From an uncultured Candidatus Saccharibacteria bacterium (GTDB lineage: Bacteria > Patescibacteriota > Saccharimonadia > Saccharimonadales > Saccharimonadaceae), in contig CAOZKB010000028.1 in assembly GCA_948571325.1 (NCBI GenBank), positions 1 through 10,985 of the forward strand: a DNA stretch of 10,985 bases, in the 5' to 3' direction. Made by a program: the position numbers and the translations under genes. The notes below the pieces were generated by a model. It was not told the DNA's origin and searched no databases. It saw only the letters and a program-made list of their open reading frames with translations. Below, in pieces: positions 1-4,715 of this stretch (position 1 is the first letter of the stretch; each line of letters begins with the position of its first letter).

Positions 1-159
1 AATTAGAGCAAGAGTAAGCAAAATCCCGCCAATAACCGTTACTACAATACCGATGATTATTTCTCTAGTTACGCCGCCGCTTTCTACGGGGTATGTCTTA
101 TTTCTTTCGCCAATTACGGATTTGTTGATTTTATTATTGTTACCAATCTTAACTCCCAT
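1..159 (-). CDS. Out-of-frame C-terminal membrane tail next to AbiTii gene (partial at window edge)
   Basis: An open frame starts at an ATG (157-159) inside the end of the AbiTii gene and stays open for 53 codons to base 1. It reads MGVKIGNNNKINKSVIGERN, then a short linker, then a hydrophobic stretch REIIIGIVVTVIGGILL at about residues 32-48 that looks like a transmembrane helix. Its start repeats the AbiTii end: GNNNKINKSVIGERN here against GDNNKISKSTIGESN there. The two frames differ by one base; removing one G from the GGG at 155-157 would fuse them into a single protein with two tail repeats and a membrane anchor. It may therefore be the lost tail of the AbiTii protein, a translationally coupled small membrane protein (the ATG overlaps the upstream TAA), or a sequencing error. 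The frame is certain; its expression is not. Confidence 0.5.
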   Translation of the reverse strand, partial: MGVKIGNNNKINKSVIGERNKTYPVESGGVTREIIIGIVVTVIGGILLTLALI

Positions 160-841
160 TACTTTCTCCAATCGTAGACTTACTAATTTTATTATTATCG
201 CCCATGCTAATACTGTTGTCGTTATGGATTATGTTAATAACAATTTGCGATATTTCATCTCGCTCCTCTTTCTTGCCAAAATCAATAGTATATCCGTCAA
301 GATTACCATATTTCTTTTCTAGCATTAGCAAAATATCGAGCACTCTACTTTTTACAGCATTCAGGATATCCGTATATTTCGATAGGGGTATTTTAATCCA
401 CGCATTATTAATTTCACAATACGCTTCTGGATTATAAGCTGCCACTGCGTTAGCAAGAATCGCATTTACAGATATAGATAAATCGGACTTATCTTCTCGC
501 TTCTCAAAGCCCTCAATAGCAGTAATATTGTCCCTTAATTTAACATGGGTACAATCGGAGTGCTCGCTTTTTATCGGAATAGCCATATTACGCCTAACAA
601 GTCTCCCGGCTTGTAGCGTATTGCCGAATAAAATGCCGTCAAACTCCCGATAGGCAGGAATATTATCATCTTTATATCCCGACAATTCAGAATCAATCCA
701 TGAAATAATCTCCGAACTGCCCAAATCTGAAAGTAAAATCTTCAGTTCAAATAAGGCATCGGTTAATTTCTTATTACCGTTTGCAACTTCAACTATAATC
801 TTACTTCGCTTCATTGTTTTATTAACGTCAGGTTTGGTCAT
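149..841 (-). CDS. AbiTii-domain protein (abortive-infection-type defence candidate)
   Basis: The 230-aa protein resembles the AbiTii domain of the lactococcal AbiT abortive-infection system. The match covers about residues 10-190; the most recognisable part is residues 29-73, with ALFELKILLSDLGSSEIISW, the D/E-L-x-GY motif (ELSGY) and IPAYREFDGILFG. AbiTii domains occur in many predicted phage-defence proteins; their biochemical activity is not established. No signal peptide or membrane helix lies in this frame. Residues 213-227 (GDNNKISKSTIGESN) are one copy of a tail repeat that recurs in the next frame just downstream. The start at 841 has AAGGA (851-855 on the plus strand) 9 nt upstream; a second Met at residue 10 is the alternative. 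A promoter with an overlapping CIRCE lies 37-78 bp upstream, suggesting heat-shock control. AT-rich codons contrast with the envelope genes and suggest acquisition. Family call from memory, moderately sure. Confidence 0.75.
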   Translation of the reverse strand: MTKPDVNKTMKRSKIIVEVANGNKKLTDALFELKILLSDLGSSEIISWIDSELSGYKDDNIPAYREFDGILFGNTLQAGRLVRRNMAIPIKSEHSDCTHVKLRDNITAIEGFEKREDKSDLSISVNAILANAVAAYNPEAYCEINNAWIKIPLSKYTDILNAVKSRVLDILLMLEKKYGNLDGYTIDFGKKEERDEISQIVINIIHNDNSISMGDNNKISKSTIGESNGS

Positions 842-877
842 TCGGGTCGTTCCTTGAATTTAGATAATCTATATACT

Positions 878-906
878 ATGATAGCACACGACTTAGCACT
901 CGTAAA
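878..906 (-). promoter_or_regulatory. Promoter of the AbiTii gene
   Basis: On the minus strand, -35 TTTACG (901-906) and -10 TATCAT (878-883) are exactly 17 bp apart. The expected start of transcription is near 871, leaving a leader of about 30 nt with the AAGGA ribosome site. The -35 and most of the spacer lie inside the CIRCE. TTTACG also serves as the candidate -35 of the DUF3048 gene in this window. Confidence 0.6.
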
Positions 907-919
907 GGTCAAGTGCTAA
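893..919. promoter_or_regulatory. CIRCE element (HrcA operator)
   Basis: The site reads TTAGCACTC, nine bases, then AAGTGCTAA. The CIRCE consensus is TTAGCACTC-N9-GAGTGCTAA, so 17 of 18 arm bases match and the spacer is exactly 9. In many bacteria HrcA binds CIRCE and represses groESL and dnaK operons until heat or misfolding stress. Here no chaperone gene lies on either side within the window. The element sits over the -35 and spacer of the minus-strand AbiTii promoter, 52 bp before its ATG, a standard repressing position. No plus-strand gene lies downstream that it could control. Confidence 0.85.
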
Positions 920-940
920 TTATCATCTTAACTTGCTTCT

Positions 941-985
941 GCCCAAGGTTAGGGACTTTGCTTTAATATGTGCCTCTACTTGGGC
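941..985. repeat. Short inverted repeat behind the 48-codon ORF
   Basis: GCCCAAG (941-947) and CTTGGGC (979-985) form a 7-bp inverted repeat around a 31-nt loop. The right arm touches the TAG of the small minus-strand ORF. A T-rich run (TATTTTT) follows on the plus strand, whereas the small ORF lies on the minus strand, so a terminator role for that ORF is not supported. It could be a weak plus-strand terminator or chance. Confidence 0.25.
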
Positions 986-1131
986 TATTTTTGATTATTG
1001 AGAAGCCAACGGTTATAGTCCGTAAAGAGAATATCTCGCCATCTATCAAGTTCTGCTTCCACTTCATCTGCGTCTAAATCGTATCTTTCTTTAGATTTAA
1101 CAGGGGTATTACCTATTTTTTCGTGCGACAT
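985..1131 (-). CDS. Small hypothetical protein, 48 aa
   Basis: This ORF starts at ATG (1129-1131) and ends at TAG (985-987). The product begins MSHEKIGNTPVKSKERYDLD, is charged, and has a probable amphipathic helix DADEVEAELDRWRDILFTDY at residues 20-39, ending NRWLLNNQK. It has no signal peptide or membrane segment. AAGGG lies 5 nt before the ATG, an acceptable ribosome site. A possible promoter (TTAACA, 18 bp, TAAGAT) lies within the upstream palindrome. It is encoded on the same strand as the AbiTii gene, about 145 bp upstream of its start, with the CIRCE promoter between. I do not recognise a family. It could be a small partner or antitoxin-like protein, or a chance ORF; its protein-like composition and ribosome site favour a real gene. 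Confidence 0.45.
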   Translation of the reverse strand: MSHEKIGNTPVKSKERYDLDADEVEAELDRWRDILFTDYNRWLLNNQK

Positions 1132-1144
1132 TTTACCCTTATCG

Positions 1145-1214
1145 TTCACCAGAGATCCATATCTTAGTATATATGCTAGATATATGTTAAGATATGGATT
1201 TTTTGTGTGGTGAA
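1145..1214. repeat. Long interrupted palindrome
   Basis: Nested inverted arms are centred near 1179. ATCCATATCTTA (1155-1166) pairs perfectly with TAAGATATGGAT (1188-1199), and after two mismatched positions an ATATAT block extends the stem to about 20 bp. Farther out, TTCACCA (1145-1151) pairs with TGGTGAA (1208-1214). Six T follow the inner stem on the plus strand (1199-1204), as in a terminator, but no plus-strand gene lies upstream. It may be a small mobile or recombination-related palindrome, or a regulatory hairpin in front of the 48-codon ORF. Confidence 0.6.
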
Positions 1215-1251
1215 GTTGCAGGGAGAGATGGGGCTTGATGTTATCCCTCTA

Positions 1252-1279
1252 CCTACAGTACTAGACAGCGGACGGAGAA
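1252..1279. repeat. Left arm of 28-bp perfect inverted repeat
   Basis: These 28 bases are the exact reverse complement of 1711-1738. On the minus strand they encode FSVRCLVL, the stop TAG and one further G. Similarity continues weakly past the stop (GAGGGAT with an A or G, then A). Elsewhere the two cassettes differ even at synonymous positions, so this block is unusually conserved and may be a recombination or conversion endpoint. Confidence 0.85.
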
Positions 1280-1447
1280 GGCGTGGGCGCGGGTAACGTA
1301 AGTGGATGGGAGGATAGTAGTGCTACTAAAATTCTGAAAGTAGGCACTTGAGGTAGTAAAATAGGCGGTAGTAGACCAATAGTTATCATCGTAGCCTAGA
1401 TAACGTAGTGAACCGCTCCAAGGATAGACGATACCACCACGGACAAA
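1253..1447 (-). pseudogene. Left cassette: orphan C-terminal fragment of hypervariable surface domain
   Basis: Read on the minus strand from 1447, the fragment begins FVRGGIVYPWSG, continues SLRYLGYDDNYWSTTAY and ends HAFSVRCLVL-stop. The pattern FVRGG ... YWS(S/T)TAY ... AY ... FSVRC is that of the C-terminal end of FISUMP/DUF1566-like, FGE/C-type-lectin-like domains, which end many Patescibacteria surface proteins and include targets of diversity-generating retroelements (from memory). The open frame extends upstream only through the hairpin to a TTG; there is no ATG, ribosome site, signal peptide or N-terminal domain. Real homology starts at the TTTGTCCGTGG block (1437-1447). It is therefore a silent cassette, donor segment or remnant rather than a gene. 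Confidence 0.65.
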
Positions 1448-1448
1448 G

Positions 1449-1477
1449 TTGAACTTGTACAGTATGTACAAGTTCAA
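1449..1477. other. Perfect 12-bp hairpin between the two cassettes
   Basis: TTGAACTTGTAC (1449-1460), loop AGTAT, then GTACAAGTTCAA (1466-1477) form a perfect 12-bp stem. It starts one base outside the conserved 5' end of the left cassette. Five T follow within eight bases on the plus strand (1482-1486), so it could act as a terminator, but its position at a cassette boundary also fits a recombination site or cruciform. Confidence 0.65.
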
Positions 1478-1533
1478 GGAGTTTTTCTCTGTTATTTTTT
1501 GATATTGATATTAACATTGAATTGATATGTGTA

Positions 1534-1737
1534 TTTGTCCGTGGGGGATATATGTATACGCCGCACGATGTTTTAGTGCTTTTGGGTGCTGGTGGTAATA
1601 ACTTAGTCTGGTCATCTACAGCTTACAGTGGCAGAAGAGACGCTTATCATCTAGAGCGTAATGCTAGTATTAATGTCTATACGTCCTATGCTGACCCGCG
1701 TAGTATTGCTTTCTCCGTCCGCTGTCTAGTACTGTAG
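1534..1737 (+). pseudogene. Right cassette: orphan C-terminal fragment of hypervariable surface domain
   Basis: Read from 1534, the fragment begins FVRGGYMYTPHD, contains VWSSTAYSGRRDAYHLE and ends RSIAFSVRCLVL-stop. It aligns with the left cassette across its whole length: FVRGG, WS(S/T)TAY, five variable residues, AY, about 18 variable residues, AFSVRCLVL. The residues between these anchors are almost entirely different. Only a TTG at 1522 lies upstream in frame; no ATG, ribosome site or N-terminal part exists. The TAG (1735-1737) is 21 bp from the end of the convergent DUF3048 gene. The two cassettes point away from each other. As with the left copy, a silent donor, retroelement target remnant or decayed duplicate is likely. 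Confidence 0.65.
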
Positions 1738-1738
1738 G
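1711..1738. repeat. Right arm of 28-bp perfect inverted repeat
   Basis: Exact reverse complement of 1252-1279, covering the last eight codons, the stop and one extra base of the right cassette. With its partner it brackets 431 bp holding both variable regions and the hairpin. Homologous recombination between the arms would invert the interval. Confidence 0.85.
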
Positions 1739-1758
1739 GGGAGGGATGATAGTGGGGG

Positions 1759-3096
1759 TTATTCCCAGGTGACTCCACCGTATTGTGGTACGGCCGTGAT
1801 CCAGAGCTGACCAGGTGTAAATTTAATTTCGTTATCTTCGTTGTCACGGAAGATAATTTGTTTGTTTTGAGCAGATTTCGTCCACGAACCTTCAATGACG
1901 GTGCCGTTTTGGAAAATGTAGGCATCGCCGGAGCTCAATGTGGTAATGTTCTCATGGTAACCGTCCGCCATACGACCTTCTTGGACGATCATGGCTGCGA
2001 CGGCTTTTGGTGCGACTTGTATTAATTCGCCACACTCGGTGGTAGTATTGGGCTGTTCTAGGCTAGCTGGACATTCATAAACCATATGCTGTTCGCCATT
2101 GGCGTAAGAGCGCAAATAGCGATTGCTTTCGGCGTCGTAATCGTAATTGATATTAAACATTGCAATGTTGCCGATGCGCATACTGACATGTGAGACGGCA
2201 TTTGCGAGATTCATTGATTCGAATTCTTCGGCAGAAACACAATCGTCTTGTGCAGGTTCCATTCCGTCTTCACAAACGGTAATTCGTTGGGTGGCGACAA
2301 AAGCTTCGGCTTCTTCGGGAGTTTGACGCGGAAATGCGATGACATTTGAGGTACGATAGTCATGGTCAGAGTTGAATTTTGCTAAGTCACTGGGAGAGGT
2401 AAAAAGGTTATTCCAGCGGCGTCCACTATTGGTTTCATGCCACATATATTCGAGGCTTTCATCCAGGTTACGCTGGCCTCCGGCGTTTATGGCGCGAATA
2501 GCTTCATCGGAGCCACCGGCGTGAACAACTGTACAATCGAATGGCGTATCCCAGTCGAGATAATATGGTCTTAACGAGCGGATAGGGCCAATTACGCCAG
2601 TAGTTGGATTCTGAAAGACTGCCGCGAAGCGTGTAATGCCAGCCTCAGCGATAGCTTCAAAAACTACGCCAGCCTGCGTGAGCCCGGCTTGAGGACGCGC
2701 GCCGTCGTTGCCGTTAGGGATTTGGACGCAAAAAGTTGGGCTAGAATTGAGAGATTCGTCGGAGATTTCTTCGCCGGTAAGAATGCTATAAATTGGCTCA
2801 GTGAATTCGGCGGGGGCAATTTTGCTTGCTTCATGTTTTTTATTAAGCATAATTAATAGAAAGATGAGTGTGCCGATTAATAGCACAACAATAATGATTA
2901 AAGTAATAAGTAGGATTTTTTGTTTTTTAGTACGAGGTAGTTTCTTATTATGTTTAGCTTTTTTGTTAGATTTACTAGATTTATTTAATTTAGTAGAATT
3001 ACTATCTAGCGGCTTTTCGGGCTTGGTTGAGGTCTTATTGTCTTTTGTGGGGGATTGGTCGGTTTTTTTGGTGGATGTTGATGATTTTTTGCCCAT
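1759..3096 (-). CDS. DUF3048 (YerB-type) single-pass membrane protein
   Basis: The 445-aa protein has a Lys/Ser/Thr-rich cytoplasmic N-terminus (1-60), one membrane helix (about 61-84: ILLITLIIIVVLLIGTLIFL onward) and an outer DUF3048 region. The N-terminal DUF3048 half spans about 102-245 and shows ARPQAGLTQAGVVFEAIAE, ITRFAAVFQ, GPIRSLRPYY and VVHAGGSDEA. The C-terminal half spans about 300-438 and ends FTPGQLWITAVPQ. Bacillus YerB is the named relative; its molecular role is unresolved. The outer part has six cysteines (123, 188, 275, 286, 342, 355); the close pairs 275/286 and 342/355 look like disulphide loops. The start has AAAGGAG about 12 nt upstream, a candidate promoter, and an operator-like dyad in the leader. 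The gene converges with the right variable cassette. Confidence 0.88.
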   Translation of the reverse strand: MGKKSSTSTKKTDQSPTKDNKTSTKPEKPLDSNSTKLNKSSKSNKKAKHNKKLPRTKKQKILLITLIIIVVLLIGTLIFLLIMLNKKHEASKIAPAEFTEPIYSILTGEEISDESLNSSPTFCVQIPNGNDGARPQAGLTQAGVVFEAIAEAGITRFAAVFQNPTTGVIGPIRSLRPYYLDWDTPFDCTVVHAGGSDEAIRAINAGGQRNLDESLEYMWHETNSGRRWNNLFTSPSDLAKFNSDHDYRTSNVIAFPRQTPEEAEAFVATQRITVCEDGMEPAQDDCVSAEEFESMNLANAVSHVSMRIGNIAMFNINYDYDAESNRYLRSYANGEQHMVYECPASLEQPNTTTECGELIQVAPKAVAAMIVQEGRMADGYHENITTLSSGDAYIFQNGTVIEGSWTKSAQNKQIIFRDNEDNEIKFTPGQLWITAVPQYGGVTWE

Positions 3097-3125
3097 AAGA
3101 ATGAATAACTCCTTTGATTTTTTGG

Positions 3126-3154
3126 TTGATTTTGTAAAATTAGCACAAAATCAA
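3126..3154. promoter_or_regulatory. Operator-like dyad in the DUF3048 leader
   Basis: TTGATTTTGT (3126-3135), nine bases, then ACAAAATCAA (3145-3154) form a perfect 10-9-10 inverted repeat. It lies just downstream of the predicted transcription start (near 3164) and upstream of the ribosome site of the DUF3048 gene. No T-run follows on either strand, which argues against a terminator. It could bind a dimeric repressor or form an AT-rich RNA hairpin. Confidence 0.5.
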
Positions 3155-3170
3155 TAATAAAACTGTTCTT

Positions 3171-3199
3171 ATTTTATCATAAGCCGCGAGCAGCGTAAA
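3171..3199 (-). promoter_or_regulatory. Promoter of the DUF3048 gene
   Basis: On the minus strand, -35 TTTACG (3194-3199) is 17 bp from -10 TAAAAT (3171-3176), which is preceded by TGA, giving a TGn extension. The predicted leader is about 68 nt and contains the dyad and AAAGGAG. The -35 hexamer is the same as in the AbiTii promoter. Confidence 0.5.
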
Positions 3200-3227
3200 G
3201 CTATGAGTAGCATAAAGTTGTGGCGGG

Positions 3228-4676
3228 CTACTGATTATCGTTTTCGATGGCAGTGACAGTTTGACGGATACGGGCTAGACTGCGTTCTTTGCCGAGAGTA
3301 GCTAGAGTCTGATGTAGGGCGGGGCTAAATGGTGCATAAGAAATGCTAATGCGAATAAGTGAAAATAGTTCAGCAGGTTTCTTGTCTAGTTGAGTGAGTA
3401 AGTTGTTTAAGGTTTCTTGTAAAGTTGTTTCATTCCACGTGACTTTTTCTAATGCTGCGGCAGCTTTTTGCAGTAGGTCGCTAAGGTCTTCTTCAGAGAT
3501 TTTTTTGAGGAATTTGTTTTTGACAATTAAATCTAAGTCAATTTCGGGGTCAGTGAAGAAATATTCAGTCATTGCGCGGAGATCGGCTAGAGTTTTGAGC
3601 CGGTCATAGATGATGCTAAGGACTTGTTTGCGGTAGGTTTCTGGATAGGCTTGAGCGCTGTCAGGCCAAAAGTCTGTGGTACGCAAATAAAACTTGTCGA
3701 TTCCCTCTTCGTCTACGAGGCGACGGATCCATTGACCATTTTGCCAGAGTAATTTAGTCTCGTCGAAACGAGCACCAGAAGTTTGGATGCGATTAACGGA
3801 GAATTTTTCAATTAATTCAGTTTGAGTATATATTTCTTGTTCAGTGCCATCGTTCCAACCAAGACAGGCGAGGTAATTGAGCATGGCTTCTGGGAGAATG
3901 CCATCCTTGCGATATTCGTTAACGGATTTAGCACCGTCGCGTTTGCCAAGTTTTTTGCCACCGGTAGGGCCGAGGATATGCGGTAAGGAAGCTAGTTTTG
4001 GCACTTTGAGTCCTAGAGCTTCGTAGAGCGCGAGGTAATTTGGTACGCTAGCGAGATATTCAACGCCGCGGCAGACCCAATCGACATCCATTTCGGCATC
4101 ATCAACAATGTGAGCGAAGTTATAAGTTGGTAGTCCGTCGGCTTTAATTAGAATAATGTCGTCTTGGACTTCGGGGCCAGCTTCGAGGTTACCCATAACT
4201 TCATCATGCCAGTGGCGCGGTTTGGGGTCAGCTTTGAAACGGAGTGGTAAGCCTTCGTGCCAAGCTGGGGGGTTCTCGGGGCGGAAATTGCGATAAAGAT
4301 ATGGAACTTTTTCGGCGCTACATTGGTCACGGTAAGCTTGAATCTGTTCGCTGCTGGTGTCGTCGGCATAAGCGCGACCTATATCAATGAGCTTTTGTGC
4401 CCAAGCATGGTAGATAGCTTTACGTTTGCTTTGGAAATACGGTGCATTCGGTCCGCCGACAATTGGTCCTTCATCCCAGTCGAGCCCGAGCCATTTAAGA
4501 GTGCTTTCAATTAGTTCGGTGGCACCTTCGACGTAGCGGGCTTGGTCAGTATCCTCGATGCGGAGGATGAATTTGCCGTTGTTTTGTTTGGCGATAAGGT
4601 AGGGGTAAATAGCACTACGAACATTACCGATATGAATATAACCAGTAGGACTGGGGGCGAAACGAGTTTTAATCAT
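3228..4676 (-). CDS. gltX: Glutamyl-tRNA synthetase
   Basis: This 482-aa class I synthetase charges tRNA with glutamate in the cytoplasm; its length is normal for bacterial GltX. The ATP-site HIGH motif appears as HIGN (15-18) within FAPSPTGYIHIGNVRSAI, and the KMSKR loop as KLGKR (242-246) followed by DGAKSVNEY. Other family marks are RIEDTDQARYVEGA (39-52), GLDWDEGP (64-71) and DDIILIKADGLPTYNFAHIV with VDD (172-193). The C-terminal half is the helical anticodon-binding region, ending LGKERSLARIRQTVTAIEND. The second His of HIGH is often replaced in GluRS, so the Asn need not impair activity. The ATG at 4676 has no ribosome site, and a TGC-TATATA box ends 6 nt before it, suggesting a leaderless transcript. 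The upstream 654-aa gene ends 39 bp away on the same strand. Which tRNAs it charges cannot be read here. Confidence 0.96.
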   Translation of the reverse strand: MIKTRFAPSPTGYIHIGNVRSAIYPYLIAKQNNGKFILRIEDTDQARYVEGATELIESTLKWLGLDWDEGPIVGGPNAPYFQSKRKAIYHAWAQKLIDIGRAYADDTSSEQIQAYRDQCSAEKVPYLYRNFRPENPPAWHEGLPLRFKADPKPRHWHDEVMGNLEAGPEVQDDIILIKADGLPTYNFAHIVDDAEMDVDWVCRGVEYLASVPNYLALYEALGLKVPKLASLPHILGPTGGKKLGKRDGAKSVNEYRKDGILPEAMLNYLACLGWNDGTEQEIYTQTELIEKFSVNRIQTSGARFDETKLLWQNGQWIRRLVDEEGIDKFYLRTTDFWPDSAQAYPETYRKQVLSIIYDRLKTLADLRAMTEYFFTDPEIDLDLIVKNKFLKKISEEDLSDLLQKAAAALEKVTWNETTLQETLNNLLTQLDKKPAELFSLIRISISYAPFSPALHQTLATLGKERSLARIRQTVTAIENDNQ

Positions 4677-4682
4677 ATATTA

Positions 4683-4691
4683 TATATAGCA
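4683..4691 (-). promoter_or_regulatory. Extended -10 immediately upstream of gltX
   Basis: Minus-strand TGC followed by TATATA (4683-4688) ends 6 nt before the gltX ATG, so transcription would begin at or next to the A of ATG. No convincing -35 is seen. The 39-bp gap has no ribosome site. Readthrough from the upstream gene is the alternative source of transcript. Confidence 0.45.
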
Positions 4692-4715
4692 TAAAACTTT
4701 GATTTATGCCAGAAC

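Noticed and set aside
53..437. Two plus-strand ORFs (53-322, 204-437)
   Set aside because: They are antisense to the AbiTii gene and its tail, lack ribosome sites and are hydrophobic by reverse reading of AT-rich codons.
1252..1738. A complete diversity-generating retroelement
   Set aside because: No reverse transcriptase, accessory gene or adenine-rich template repeat is visible in the window; only target-like fragments are present.
1252..1738. An insertion sequence bounded by the 28-bp inverted repeats
   Set aside because: No transposase is encoded inside, and the repeats are the coding 3' ends of homologous cassettes.
3180..3227. AGTAGC/GCTACT repeat after gltX as a terminator
   Set aside because: The stem is only 6 bp with a 16-nt loop and no T-run on the gltX strand.
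3228..4676. HIGN in place of HIGH as a sign of an inactive GltX
   Set aside because: The last His of the motif varies in active GluRS enzymes, and KLGKR and other sites are intact.
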